64,000 nt of DNA from Bradyrhizobium semiaridum. GTDB taxonomy: Bacteria; Pseudomonadota; Alphaproteobacteria; Rhizobiales; Xanthobacteraceae. How positions within the stretch are numbered: position 1 is the first letter of the stretch; each line of letters starts with the position of its first letter. The translations under genes were made by a program, and so were the position numbers. Below, piece by piece: positions 1-11,431 of this stretch. A model generated the notes under the pieces. That model was not told the DNA's origin and made no database searches. It saw only the letters and a program-made list of their open reading frames with translations. Location of the stretch: positions 43,614 to 107,613 of the forward strand of contig NZ_JAGKJJ010000022.1 of assembly GCF_020329505.1 (NCBI RefSeq). Reading direction: 5' to 3'.

Positions 1-1056
1 GAACAATTGCTGGCACACCGTGGCGTCGACCGGCGCCGCGGCCGGCTTCACCGAAATCTCGGCCTTGTACTGCCAGCCTTGCGGAAAATCCTTGCCGAGC
101 CCATCGCGGATCTGGCCGGCGGCGGCATCGTAGAGCGCGTCCCCCGACAGCTTCACCTCGCGGTCCGACACCACGAGCGTGCCGGTCGACAGCCGCGACA
201 GCGCACCGAGCGCCGGCACCACCGCCGCGGCGAAGCCCGAGGGCGCGCCGACGCTGGCCTTGAGATTGTCGACCACCTTCTCGCTGAAGAACTTGCGGCC
301 GGCGGCGGCGACCAGCGCCGCGTGGGCGTTGTTGTCGGGCACATAGCCGGTCAGCGTCAGCGTCAGCGCGACCGGATCCTTGTAGGCCTGGAAGATGTAC
401 GGCGGCGCCTTGATGTCGTTGGCGGCAACCGAATAGCCCTCCGGCAGGTTCTTCAGTGCCGCCACGACCGCCTCGCGGCCGCCGAGGTCGCGCGCCATCC
501 CCGACAGATTGATCTTGCCGTCGGTCAGCGTGATCTTGCCGTCCTTCAGCTTGCTGATCTGGTCGAGCAGCAGCAGCGCGACCGCGTCGAACCGCGGCGG
601 CGCGCCACGGGCAAGACCCATCTGGTCCACCACCTCGACACCGCCGAGGCTGGCCTTTGCCGCTTCCATCAGCTTGCCCTTGCTCGACGGCAACGGCGCG
701 CTGCCGCCCAGCGTCACCCGGACGACGTCGCGCTCGGCGGACCAGACGAACGGCTTGGCTTCGGGAACCAGGCGGGTATCGTCATTCACCAGCCGGACAC
801 CCGGCACGGCCTCGACCGAGGCCACCGCGCTGACGCGGCCCTCTTCGGAGAAGGCATTGGCCGCAAACGTCACATCGCGGCCGTCGACGCTGATGCGGCG
901 CTTGTCGAGCACGCTGTCTTTCAGTGCGGCATTAGCGCGCGCAGCGAGCTCGCCCTCGACCGCCGTCGTGCTGGTCCAGGCCGCGATCCCCCAAAAGACG
1001 ACCAGCGGAATGACGCCCGGCCACCATTTGCTACTCCACTTGAAAAGTCCGTGCAT
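1..1056 (-). CDS. OmpA/BON-family envelope protein, C-terminal part beyond window
   Basis: Reading the minus strand from the ATG at 1056 gives 352 open codons with no stop before the window edge. The product begins with a short basic segment and one hydrophobic segment (about residues 13-30, VIPLVVFWGIAAW), which looks like a membrane anchor or uncleaved signal. Long repeated alpha/beta segments resembling BON domains follow (for example around residues 55-90 and 225-300). The last visible residues, DATVCQQLF, resemble the start of a C-terminal OmpA-like peptidoglycan-binding domain. The likely role is an envelope protein tethering membrane to peptidoglycan. The OmpA part is inferred because it lies outside the window. 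It is divergent from the deacetylase gene, with 168 bp between. Confidence 0.7.
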   Translation of the reverse strand, partial: MHGLFKWSSKWWPGVIPLVVFWGIAAWTSTTAVEGELAARANAALKDSVLDKRRISVDGRDVTFAANAFSEEGRVSAVASVEAVPGVRLVNDDTRLVPEAKPFVWSAERDVVRVTLGGSAPLPSSKGKLMEAAKASLGGVEVVDQMGLARGAPPRFDAVALLLLDQISKLKDGKITLTDGKINLSGMARDLGGREAVVAALKNLPEGYSVAANDIKAPPYIFQAYKDPVALTLTLTGYVPDNNAHAALVAAAGRKFFSEKVVDNLKASVGAPSGFAAAVVPALGALSRLSTGTLVVSDREVKLSGDALYDAAAGQIRDGLGKDFPQGWQYKAEISVKPAAAPVDATVCQQLF

Positions 1057-1224
1057 TCAGCATCCTGCGGCTCGGGAAGCAGAGAGAAAACAAACCCTTG
1101 GCTGGCTGTCAAACCCCAATTGATGCGATCGGGCGGAAGCACCGTGCCGGAGCGGGCTAACCGTTTGTTCAGTGGTCTTTTGCTAGCTTTGCCGCGGAAT
1201 GCAAACCGGCCAACCCGCGCCCTC

Positions 1225-2283
1225 ATGAAACAATTCCGCACCACGGTGATCCGCGCGGGGCTGGAAGCGCTGTACTTCTCCGGCGCGCATCTGCTGCTGC
1301 GGCCGATCTTCGCCGGCATCGGCGCCGTCTTCATGCTGCACCACGTCGGCCCGGCACGCTGTGAGGCGTTCCAGCCCAACCGGCATCTCGCGGTCACGCC
1401 GGACTTCCTGCGCGCGATGCTGATGCATCTTCGTGCTCTTGACATCGATATCATCAGCATGGACGAGGCGCATCGCCGCCTCACCGAACGGAATTTCACC
1501 CGCCGATTCGCCTGCTTCACCGCCGACGACGGCTATCGCGACAACCGCGACTTCGCGCTGCCGGTGATGCGCGAATTCGGCGCGCCGCTGACCGTCTACA
1601 TCACCAGCGATTTCGCCGAAGGCTGCGGCCGGCTCTGGTGGGTCGCGCTGGAGCGGGTGATCGCCGCAGCCCCCACAATCGAGGCGCCGATCGACGGCAC
1701 CATGACTCGGCTCGACACGTCGACCGCGCCAGCCAAGCAGGCAGCCTTCAACCGCATGCATGGCTGGCTGCGCGCGCTGCCGGGTGAGCGGGAGATGCAG
1801 GCCGAGATCTCGGCGCTCTGCGCCCGCTACTGCGTCGACGAAGGCGGCATCGCGCGCGAGCTCTGCATGTCCTGGGACGAGCTGCGCGCGTTCGCCAAGG
1901 ATCCGCTGGTCACGATCGGCGCGCACACCGTCACGCATTGCAACCTCGCCAAGCAGAGCGAGACCATGGCATCGTTCGAGCTGGCGACCAGCCGCGCCCG
2001 GATCGAGGACGCATTGCAGCGTCCGGCGCTGCATCTCGCCTATCCCTATGGCGACCGGGCCGCCGCCGGGCAGCGCGAATTCGCGCTCGCCAGGTCGATC
2101 GGCTTCCGGACCGCGGTGACGACGCGGCCGGGCATGCTGTTTCCCGAGAGCGCCGACCATCTGACCGCGCTGCAACGCGTCTCGCTGAACGGTAACTTCC
2201 AGGAAGCGCGGCTGTTGCCGGTGCTGACCTCAGGCGCCGCCACCGCGGTCTGGAACGGCTTCCGCCGCATCGACGCGGCGTAG
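1225..2283 (+). CDS. polysaccharide deacetylase family protein (NodB-like fold)
   Basis: A 352-residue protein. TADDGY at about residues 99-104 corresponds to the catalytic TFDDGY motif of carbohydrate esterase family 4. The metal-binding HxxxH motif is GAHTVTH with His234 and His238. The later LAYPYGD segment matches the family's RxxxYP-type motif. These enzymes remove N- or O-acetyl groups from envelope or exopolysaccharide sugars. There is no clear cleavable signal peptide, although residues 12-40 are hydrophobic. I chose the ATG at 1225 because the frame upstream overlaps the minus-strand OmpA/BON gene. No good Shine-Dalgarno is visible. The substrate cannot be told from sequence. Confidence 0.85.
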   Translation: MKQFRTTVIRAGLEALYFSGAHLLLRPIFAGIGAVFMLHHVGPARCEAFQPNRHLAVTPDFLRAMLMHLRALDIDIISMDEAHRRLTERNFTRRFACFTADDGYRDNRDFALPVMREFGAPLTVYITSDFAEGCGRLWWVALERVIAAAPTIEAPIDGTMTRLDTSTAPAKQAAFNRMHGWLRALPGEREMQAEISALCARYCVDEGGIARELCMSWDELRAFAKDPLVTIGAHTVTHCNLAKQSETMASFELATSRARIEDALQRPALHLAYPYGDRAAAGQREFALARSIGFRTAVTTRPGMLFPESADHLTALQRVSLNGNFQEARLLPVLTSGAATAVWNGFRRIDAA

Positions 2284-2312
2284 GCGTCCCTCTATCCGCT
2301 CACAAGCTCAGA

Positions 2313-2396
2313 AGCCCGAATGCAGCGAAGCGCAATCCGGGAAAACCGCCGCGAATAGTTTGCCCCCGGATTACGCTCGGCTCCATCCGGGCTACA
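2313..2396. repeat. palindromic repeat, family 1
   Basis: Imperfect inverted repeat: the left arm begins AGCCCGAATGCAGCGAAGCG and the right arm ends CCATCCGGGCTAC. The same element recurs at 44368-44453 with better-matched arms. It fills most of the gap between the deacetylase stop and the SDR gene. Confidence 0.8.
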
Positions 2397-2476
2397 AGCT
2401 CCTCGCCTGCCCTCAGCTTGCTTGACACGCTCCCCGGCCGCGCCCAGAACCGCAGGCAATGCAAATGGAGGAACGC

Positions 2477-3277
2477 ATGTTCAAGGATCTGTTCTCACTC
2501 AACGGCCGCGTCGCGCTGGTGACCGGCGGCTCGCGCGGCATCGGCAAGATGATCGCATCCGGCTTCCTCGCGCAGGGCGCGGCCCGGGTCTACATCACGG
2601 CGCGCAAGGCGGGGCCGTGCGAGGCCACGGCCCAGGAGCTCACCGCCGCCTATGGCGGCGAATGCATCGCGCTGCCGATCGACATCTCAACGGTCGAGGG
2701 CTGCAACAAGCTCGCCGCCGAGATCATCAAGCGCGAACCGAAGCTCGACATCCTCGTCAACAATGCCGGCGCGGCGTGGGGCGCGGATTTCGACGAATTC
2801 CCGGAGAGCGGCTGGGACAAGGTGATGAACCTCAACGTCAAGTCGATCTTCTTCCTGACCAAGGCGCTGGCCAAGCCGTTGCGCGCCGCGGCATCGCATG
2901 AGAAGCCGGGCAAGGTGATCAACATCGCCTCGATCGACGGCATCTTCGTCAATCCGATGGAGACCTATTCGTACGCCGCCAGCAAGGCCGCGGTGATCCA
3001 TTTGACGCGGCGGATGGCGACGCGGCTGATCAAGGACAACATCAACGTCACCGCGGTCGCGCCCGGCGCCTTCGCCTCCGACATGAACCGCGCCGCGCGC
3101 GACCAGGCCGACGCGGTCGCGAAACGCGTCCCGGCGCGACGGATCGGTACCGACGAGGACATGGCGGGTGTCGCGATCTACCTCGCCTCGCGCGCCGGCG
3201 ACTATGTGGTCGGCAACACCATCGCAGTTGACGGCGGCGTGGTCTATGCGACGGCAGGGCTCGAGATCGCGGGATAG
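2477..3277 (+). CDS. SDR-family oxidoreductase
   Basis: A 266-residue short-chain dehydrogenase/reductase. The cofactor motif TGGSRGIG is at about residues 16-23, NNAG at about 95-98, and the catalytic Ser152, Tyr166 and Lys170 lie in IASID and YAASK. The C-terminus ends in the usual GNTIAVDGG segment. Arg45 in TARK after beta-2 suggests NADP(H) preference, as in FabG/RhlG-like members. The start at ATG 2477 is supported by GGAGG at 2466-2470; an in-frame ATG at 2459 is less well placed. The closest resemblance I recognise is to RhlG-type ketoreductases, but the substrate is unknown. It is not obviously part of the box cluster, which is on the opposite strand. Confidence 0.85.
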   Translation: MFKDLFSLNGRVALVTGGSRGIGKMIASGFLAQGAARVYITARKAGPCEATAQELTAAYGGECIALPIDISTVEGCNKLAAEIIKREPKLDILVNNAGAAWGADFDEFPESGWDKVMNLNVKSIFFLTKALAKPLRAAASHEKPGKVINIASIDGIFVNPMETYSYAASKAAVIHLTRRMATRLIKDNINVTAVAPGAFASDMNRAARDQADAVAKRVPARRIGTDEDMAGVAIYLASRAGDYVVGNTIAVDGGVVYATAGLEIAG

Positions 3278-3302
3278 GCAGCCTCACGCCGGCAAAAAGA
3301 AA

Positions 3303-3340
3303 GGAGCGAGCCAGGGACCTGTTCGGCTCGCCCCTTTCGT
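3303..3340 (+). terminator. candidate rho-independent terminator of the SDR gene
   Basis: GCGAGCC at 3306-3312 pairs with GGCTCGC at 3325-3331 and is followed by CCCTTTCGT. It lies 26 bp after the SDR stop. Confidence 0.55.
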
Positions 3341-3364
3341 GGCCTCTCCGGGAGGGAGAGGAGC

Positions 3365-3399
3365 GTTAGATCGTGAGGCCGGAATGCATCACGATCTAA
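3365..3399. repeat. small inverted repeat in convergent intergenic space
   Basis: TTAGATCGTGA and its complement TCACGATCTAA enclose about 13 bases. It lies between the SDR gene and the 3' end of boxB, and its role is unknown. Confidence 0.6.
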
Positions 3400-3501
3400 T
3401 CGGTGTCCTTGCGCACGATCGCCTTTGTCCGGACGGTGCTCGACCCACTGAAGTGCGATGAGATTTCGTTGGATCGTCACCGCCCTTTTGCTCCTTGTTT
3501 G

Positions 3502-3545
3502 AGCATGATCTTTCCGGAAACGCTTCGCACGTTTCCGGACCATGC
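3502..3545. repeat. palindromic repeat, family 7 (GCATGATC type)
   Basis: GCATGATCTTTCCGGAAAC and its near complement GTTTCCGGACCATGC form a hairpin. It begins directly after the boxB stop codon (3547-3549 on the minus strand), so it could also serve as the terminator of the box operon. Further copies are at 37312-37357, 40364-40404 and, degenerate, 61616-61650. Confidence 0.75.
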
Positions 3546-3546
3546 T

Positions 3547-4998
<1,452 letters not shown>

Positions 4999-5036
4999 GG
5001 CGGGCCTCGCGTGTTGGAGCGATTTGCGTTGTGGTC

Positions 5037-5092
5037 GCGAATGGCGAGTAGCGAATCGAGCAGGGCCGGCTATTCGCCATTCGCTATTCGCC
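5037..5092. repeat. palindromic repeat, family 6 (GAATGGCGAATAGCGAAT type)
   Basis: The left part carries CGAATGGCGAGTAGCGAAT and the right part CTATTCGCCATTCGCTATTC, forming a long hairpin between boxC and boxB. A second copy is at 41446-41532. Confidence 0.75.
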
Positions 5093-5094
5093 TC

Positions 5095-6783
5095 TTACAC
5101 TCGCGTCATGTCGAATTGCGCCTTCTGACCGGTGCCGTAGCGGCGCAGCGCGCCCTCCTCGCCGACCGCGTTCGGCCGCTGGAATATCCAGTTCTGCCAC
5201 GCGGTGAGGCGCGAGAAGATCTTCGATTCCATGGTTTCCGGACCGACGAAGCGCAGATTGGCTTCCATGCCGGTGAGGCCGTCGGGCGAGAACGATGTGC
5301 GTTCCTCGAAGAACACGCGGACCTCGTCGTCCCAGTCGATGTCGTCGAGTGCGAAGGTGACGAGGCCGAGCTCTTCGGCCTCCTCCGCGTCGAGCGCCTT
5401 GCCGATCGCAGCCCGCGCCCGCTCCAGATCAGACGGGTCGGCCTGGAAGCGCGACTGCAGCCGGGTCAGGCCATGGCTCATCGGATACGGACCGAAATTC
5501 ATCGCGGTGAGCTCGATCGCCGGCGGCGGACGGTTGTCGCCCTGCTTCTGGCCGATCAGCATGTAGGAGCGGTCGGCGGCGAACACGAGTTCGGCCAGCG
5601 TACCGACGAAGCAGGAGCCGGGCTCGACCAGCGTCACCAGCGTGCGCGAGGTGACGTCGATGCGCTTGAGCACGCGCTTCCAGTAATGCCTGATCTCGTT
5701 GACCAGCCAGTGCGTCTTGTTGGCGTCGAGGAACGCATCGTAGGACACGACGTTGGCGCGGTCGCCGTGGCTCTTGAACACCAGCATCGCGATGCCGAGT
5801 TCGTTGAGGCGCAGATGCAGGATCGCGTCGTCGAGCTCGCGCGCGACCTGCAGCGGCCAGAACGCGGCGCCCTGCGCGATCATGCCCTCGATATCGGCGG
5901 GCGCCGCAGCCTCTGGCGCCTTGATCGAGATGGTGGCGATGCGGGCGTTGCGGTCGATATCGACGCTGACGAAATCGTAGCGGATCGCGCTGTCGTCGAC
6001 GGTGCGGTTGAGTCTGGTCAGCGCAATGCCCTTGCCGGCGCCATTGCGCTTCGACTTCGCCGCGAATTCCTTGACGCGCTCGGCGACCTTGCTCTCGAGT
6101 TTGGAGTTCGGCGCGATCTCGTCGACCAGCCGCCACTGCACGGCGCGCTTGCCCTTGATGCCTTCCTCGATGGTGCAGAAGTAGTCGGCGTGGTCGCGGC
6201 GCACCTTGCGCTTGTCGACCACGCGGGTGAGGCCGCCGGTGCCGGGCAGCACCGCGAGCAGCGGCACTTCCGGCAGCGCAACCGCAGCCGCGCCGTCGTC
6301 GGCCATCATGATGTGGTCGGTCGCGAGCGCCAGCTCATAGCCGCCGCCGGCCGCGGTGCCGTTGACCACGCAGATGAAGCTCTGGCCGGAATTCTCGCTG
6401 GAGTCTTCCAGGCCGTTGCGGGTCTCGTTGGTGAACTTGCAGAAGTTGACCTTGTGGGCGTGGGTCGCGCCGGCCAGCATGCGGATGTTGGCGCCGGCGC
6501 AGAACACCCGGTTCTTGCCCGAGCGCATCACCACGACTTTCACCTCGGGATGCTCGAAGCGCAGCCGCTGCACGGCGTCCGCCAGCTCGATGTCGACGCC
6601 GAGGTCGTAGGAATTGAGCTTGAGCTGATAGCCCTCGAATAGGCCGGCATTCTCGTCGACGTCCATCGTCAGCGTCGCGACGTCGCCAGCGACGTCCAGC
6701 TTCCAGTGCCGGTAGCGCTGTGGCTCGGTCTGGAAATCGATGTACTTCGCCCCGCCTGCAAGGACGCGATCGTCGCCAGCCAT
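5095..6783 (-). CDS. boxC: benzoyl-CoA-dihydrodiol lyase BoxC
   Basis: A 562-residue crotonase-superfamily protein of the length typical of BoxC. It opens and cleaves the ring of 2,3-epoxybenzoyl-CoA to 3,4-dehydroadipyl-CoA semialdehyde plus formate. The N-terminal half carries a crotonase core with the FCAGANIRMLAG oxyanion-hole segment and NGTAAGGGYELALA. The C-terminal half is a second, diverged crotonase-like domain. I chose ATG 6783 because AAGGGTGG lies just upstream; the longer reading to 6828 would start inside the operator region. Two BoxR/BzdR-type operators lie 40-95 bp upstream, so this is probably the first gene of a boxC-boxB transcript. Confidence 0.95.
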   Translation of the reverse strand: MAGDDRVLAGGAKYIDFQTEPQRYRHWKLDVAGDVATLTMDVDENAGLFEGYQLKLNSYDLGVDIELADAVQRLRFEHPEVKVVVMRSGKNRVFCAGANIRMLAGATHAHKVNFCKFTNETRNGLEDSSENSGQSFICVVNGTAAGGGYELALATDHIMMADDGAAAVALPEVPLLAVLPGTGGLTRVVDKRKVRRDHADYFCTIEEGIKGKRAVQWRLVDEIAPNSKLESKVAERVKEFAAKSKRNGAGKGIALTRLNRTVDDSAIRYDFVSVDIDRNARIATISIKAPEAAAPADIEGMIAQGAAFWPLQVARELDDAILHLRLNELGIAMLVFKSHGDRANVVSYDAFLDANKTHWLVNEIRHYWKRVLKRIDVTSRTLVTLVEPGSCFVGTLAELVFAADRSYMLIGQKQGDNRPPPAIELTAMNFGPYPMSHGLTRLQSRFQADPSDLERARAAIGKALDAEEAEELGLVTFALDDIDWDDEVRVFFEERTSFSPDGLTGMEANLRFVGPETMESKIFSRLTAWQNWIFQRPNAVGEEGALRRYGTGQKAQFDMTRV

Positions 6784-6823
6784 TGGGCCACCCTTTATAT
6801 CCGTTGTTCGTTTCTGCCTGATA

Positions 6824-6837
6824 TGCACAATAATGCA
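6824..6837. promoter_or_regulatory. TGCA-N6-TGCA operator 1 (BoxR/BzdR type)
   Basis: TGCA at 6824-6827 and 6834-6837 are separated by exactly six bases. The TGCA(N6)TGCA direct repeat is the established recognition element of BzdR in Azoarcus, a close relative of BoxR. It lies upstream of boxC, so BoxR probably represses here until benzoyl-CoA binds. Confidence 0.75.
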
Positions 6838-6863
6838 TGTTTTTGATGCTGTCTAGCTCGGAA

Positions 6864-6877
6864 TGCAAAAACATGCA
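6864..6877. promoter_or_regulatory. TGCA-N6-TGCA operator 2 (BoxR/BzdR type)
   Basis: The second TGCA-N6-TGCA direct repeat has TGCA at 6864-6867 and 6874-6877. It begins exactly 40 bp from operator 1, about four helical turns, so both sites face the same side of the DNA. It lies between the hydrolase stop and boxC, which marks an internal promoter for boxCB. Confidence 0.75.
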
Positions 6878-6935
6878 TTTTGTTTCATGCTAGGAAATCA
6901 TCCACTCGGTCAATGGCCTGGAGCGGCACTAAGGG

Positions 6936-7745
6936 TCAGGCCGCGAGCGTCTGGTCGTCGCGTAGCGCCGCTTTGGCGAAATCGGTGATCGCTTCCAGCG
7001 TCACCGCCGGCGCCTCGCGGTGCGGCGAGTGGCCGGCGCCGGAAATCACCGCGACATCGACCGGGCAGTAGCACTCGTCTTTCGCGATCTCGACCTGGCG
7101 CATCGTGCCGTATTGGTCGTCAACGCCCTGCACGATCAGCACCGGCACGCGGATATAGGCGAGGTACTCGGAGATGTCCCAATCGCGGAAGGCCGGATCG
7201 AGCCAGGCGTCGTTCCAGCCATAGAATGTGCCGTCGACGTTCTTGTGCCAGCGCGCCAACTTCTCTTTCAGGCTGGTGGTCTCATATGCCGTCTTGATCT
7301 CGGCGATCGATTTCACCGAGATGTCCTCGACGATGAAATGCGGCGCGATCAGCGCGATGCCCTGCAGGCGATGATCCTGATGCGCGCCGGTATAGATCGC
7401 CGCGATCGACGCGCCGTCGGAATGGCCGACCAAGAGGCCACGGCGGAAGCCGATCCGGTCGAGCAGTTTTGGCAGCACGTCGAGCGCCTCGCGGTGCATG
7501 TAGTCGACCGGGCGCGGCAGCCTTGCCGGCGACGAGGCCCCGTAGCCGGCACGCGAATAGACGAACACGCCGGCGCCGGTCGCCGCCTGAAGCTTCTCGG
7601 GGAAATCGCCCCACAGCCCGACCGAGCCGAGGCCCTCATGCAGCATCACGATGGTCGGTGCCGCATCGGGTGATGGGCCGAGCATGCGGTATTCGAGCTC
7701 GGCGCCGTCGATGCTGAGGAAGCCTGATGGGTCTAGGTTCTGCAT
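6936..7745 (-). CDS. alpha/beta hydrolase of the benzoate cluster
   Basis: A 269-residue alpha/beta-hydrolase-fold protein. The nucleophile elbow is GHSDG with Ser109, the acidic residue is in VQGVDDQYG and the catalytic histidine in GAGHSPHREAP. It sits between bclA and boxC on the same strand, where box clusters often carry a hydrolase. A role in hydrolysing a CoA thioester or lactone side product is inference. The start at 7745 has a weak ribosome site. The 155 bp separating it from bclA are filled by a family 3 repeat. Confidence 0.8.
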   Translation of the reverse strand: MQNLDPSGFLSIDGAELEYRMLGPSPDAAPTIVMLHEGLGSVGLWGDFPEKLQAATGAGVFVYSRAGYGASSPARLPRPVDYMHREALDVLPKLLDRIGFRRGLLVGHSDGASIAAIYTGAHQDHRLQGIALIAPHFIVEDISVKSIAEIKTAYETTSLKEKLARWHKNVDGTFYGWNDAWLDPAFRDWDISEYLAYIRVPVLIVQGVDDQYGTMRQVEIAKDECYCPVDVAVISGAGHSPHREAPAVTLEAITDFAKAALRDDQTLAA

Positions 7746-7775
7746 GAGCTGGCTTTCCGAAGGTTATCCACGCCC

Positions 7776-7900
7776 CGTCGTCCTGGCGAAAGCCAGGACT
7801 CATACGCCGCAGCAGGTATTGTGAATGGCACTGGTTGATCGGGCATCACGCCACAACTGGCTCTTGGGGTAATGGGTCCTGGCTTGCGCCAGGACGACGG
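7776..7900. repeat. palindromic repeat, family 3 (CGTCGTCC type), empty copy
   Basis: The left end is CGTCGTCCTGGCGAAAGCC and the right end reads GGCTTGCGCCAGGACGACG, each end itself forming a hairpin. The core holds no ORF. The element fills the gap between bclA and the hydrolase gene. Related copies are at 14495-14617, 24036-24062 (single hairpin) and 60569-60972 (with a GIY-YIG gene inside). Confidence 0.8.
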
Positions 7901-7907
7901 ATAGAAC

Positions 7908-9455
<1,548 letters not shown>

Positions 9456-9499
9456 GCCCCGCTCCTCAGACGCGTCACCGCTCTCTCCCGTGGATATAA

Positions 9500-9511
9500 G
9501 AATTATAATTC
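9500..9511. promoter_or_regulatory. 12-bp perfect AT-rich palindrome in the bclA/boxR divergent promoter
   Basis: GAATTATAATTC is a perfect palindrome lying 45 bp before bclA and 80 bp before boxR. It contains TATAAT on both strands, so it may be overlapping -10 elements or a binding site. No TGCA-N6-TGCA site is present in this gap. Confidence 0.4.
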
Positions 9512-9590
9512 ATACAAAGCCACTACATCGGCTTGCTGTCAATCCTCATCGGCACTATGTTTCCTGAAATGGCGCTTCGCAACGTGGATC

Positions 9591-10499
9591 ATGACCGCAG
9601 ATAACGATCCCGAATCCGGCTTCCTGGAGCAGCTTGGCCAGCGCGTGCGCACGATGCGCGCCCTGCGCGGCATGTCGCGCAAGGTGCTCGCAAAAGTCTC
9701 CGGCATTTCCGAACGCTACATCGCCCAGCTCGAAAGCGGCAAAGGCAATGTCTCGATCGTGCTGCTGCGCCGTGTCGCAGGCGCGATGGGCGCGCATCTC
9801 GAGGATCTCATTCCGTCGAGCGAACCGATCCCAGACTGGTCGGTGATCCGCGACCTGCTGCGCAAGGCATCGCCGGGCCAGATCGCGCAGGCCAAGGACA
9901 TCCTCGCCGGCAGCAGTCCGCTCGCGCCGCGGCGCGCCTCGTTCTCCGGCATTGCGCTGATCGGCCTGCGCGGCGCCGGCAAGACCACGCTCGGCCGGAT
10001 GCTGGCGAAGAAGATCGGCTGGAGTTTTGTTGAGCTCAACAAGGAGATCGAGGCGCAGAACGGCCTCTCCGTCGCCGAGATCATCGCGCTGTACGGCCAG
10101 GAAGGCTTCCGCCGCATGGAGCAGGCCGCGCTGACGCAGCTTCTGGCACGGAAGGAATTGATGGTGCTGGCGACCGGCGGCGGCATCGTCTCGGAGGCGC
10201 TGACGTTCGACCTGATCCTGTCGTCGTTCTACACGATCTGGCTGAAGGCCGAGCCCGAAGAGCACATGGCCCGCGTGCGGCGTCAGGGCGACCTCCGCCC
10301 AATGGCCGACGACCGCTCGGCGATGGCCGAGCTGCGCAACATCCTGGTCAGCCGCGAGCCGCTCTACGCACGGGCGTCGGCGGTGGTGGATACCGCCGGG
10401 CTCAGCGTGGATGCGGCCGCGGCGCGGCTGATCGATTCGGTGCGGCCGGTGCTGCAGAACGAAGCGCGCAGTTTCGGGCTGCGCAGCGTGGCGCTGTAG
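9591..10499 (+). CDS. boxR: BoxR/BzdR-type transcriptional regulator (HTH plus shikimate-kinase-like domain)
   Basis: A 302-residue protein. An XRE-type helix-turn-helix spans about residues 12-72 (SRKVLAKVSGISERYIAQLESG). A shikimate-kinase-like domain follows from about residue 118, with Walker A GLRGAGKTT around Lys131. This two-domain build is specific to the BzdR/BoxR family of repressors, whose effector is benzoyl-CoA bound in the kinase-like domain. It should control bclA and boxCB through the TGCA-N6-TGCA sites at 6824-6877. The start at ATG 9591 gives the usual family length. The frame upstream is open but antisense to bclA. Confidence 0.93.
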   Translation: MTADNDPESGFLEQLGQRVRTMRALRGMSRKVLAKVSGISERYIAQLESGKGNVSIVLLRRVAGAMGAHLEDLIPSSEPIPDWSVIRDLLRKASPGQIAQAKDILAGSSPLAPRRASFSGIALIGLRGAGKTTLGRMLAKKIGWSFVELNKEIEAQNGLSVAEIIALYGQEGFRRMEQAALTQLLARKELMVLATGGGIVSEALTFDLILSSFYTIWLKAEPEEHMARVRRQGDLRPMADDRSAMAELRNILVSREPLYARASAVVDTAGLSVDAAAARLIDSVRPVLQNEARSFGLRSVAL

Positions 10500-10509
10500 T
10501 CTCTATCCC

Positions 10510-10590
10510 CGTCATTGCGAGCGAAGCGAAGCAATCCATCTTTTCCGCGCGTACGGATGCATGGATTGCTTCGCTTCGCTCGCAATGACG
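10510..10590. repeat. palindromic repeat, family 2 (GTCATTGCGAGCGAAGCGAA type)
   Basis: CGTCATTGCGAGCGAAGCG at the left and its exact complement at the right (ending CGCAATGACG at 10590) form a near-perfect hairpin of about 28 bp with a loop of about 22 bp. It lies between the convergent boxR and IclR genes and may act as a bidirectional terminator. Confidence 0.85.
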
Positions 10591-10612
10591 ACGCGGCTCA
10601 GAGGCGAACCGT

Positions 10613-11398
10613 TTACAGCAACCGGCTCCTCACATCCGCCGCGCCCTCGCGCAGCAGCGGCAGGAAGCGGTCGATCAGTTCCTGCTTCGGCACGCGGTCG
10701 ACGTGCGCGCCCATGTTGATCGCGGCGACGATGGTGCCGTCGTAGCGGCGCACCGGGACCGAGATCGATCGAAAATGCGGCTCGGCCTCGCGATCGACCA
10801 GCGAGTAGCCCTGCGCGCGATCAGCGATGATGGTGGTGAGGAGTTTGTTTGGATCGGTGACGGTCTGCGGCGTCACGGCTTCGCGGCGCATCGCCTTCAG
10901 CCGCGCGGCCAATTCTTCATCGTCAAGCCGTCCGAGCATGGCGCGGCCGACCGAGGTGCAGAACGCCGGCAGGCGATAACCGATGTCGAGACCGCCGGAG
11001 TACACCCGCGTCGGACTCGAACGCGCGACGAACACGACGTCGTCGCCGTCGAGCAGCGCCAGCGAGGCGATCTCCTGCGCTGCAGTGGCGATGCGGTCGA
11101 GCACCGGCTGCAGCACCGTCACCACCTGGTTGGATTGCAGGAAGGAACCTGCCAGCGTCAACACATGCGACGTCAGCGTGAACAGCTTGCCGTCGGTCGC
11201 GACGAAGCCGCCATGCGCGAGCGTGAACAGGATGCGGCGCGCGGTGGCGCGCGGCAAATCGGCGGCGCGGGCGAGATCGCTCAAGGTCGCAGGCCCCGTC
11301 ACGGTGCCGAACACTTGGAGCAGACGCAGGCCGCGATCGAGGCTCTCGACGAAATCGGTGGCGCGCTCGTCCTGATCGGTCCGCTTCAGCTTGGGCAT
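10613..11398 (-). CDS. IclR-family transcriptional regulator
   Basis: A 261-residue IclR protein. The N-terminal winged helix-turn-helix is at about residues 15-75 (TLSDLARAADLPRATARRIL). The GAF-like effector domain follows at about 85-260, with the family signature near GYSLVDREAEPHFRSISVPV. PcaR/PobR-like members of this group usually control aromatic-acid genes. It is divergent from the Rieske oxygenase gene and probably acts on that promoter. I prefer ATG 11398 to the in-frame TTG at 11422. Confidence 0.88.
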   Translation of the reverse strand: MPKLKRTDQDERATDFVESLDRGLRLLQVFGTVTGPATLSDLARAADLPRATARRILFTLAHGGFVATDGKLFTLTSHVLTLAGSFLQSNQVVTVLQPVLDRIATAAQEIASLALLDGDDVVFVARSSPTRVYSGGLDIGYRLPAFCTSVGRAMLGRLDDEELAARLKAMRREAVTPQTVTDPNKLLTTIIADRAQGYSLVDREAEPHFRSISVPVRRYDGTIVAAINMGAHVDRVPKQELIDRFLPLLREGAADVRSRLL

Positions 11399-11431
11399 GG
11401 CTTCCGGCTTTGAACGGTTCAAAAATTGCGC

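Noticed and set aside
7..1224. N-terminal extension of the polysaccharide deacetylase reading frame
   Set aside because: It overlaps the OmpA/BON gene on the other strand; the real protein begins at 1225.
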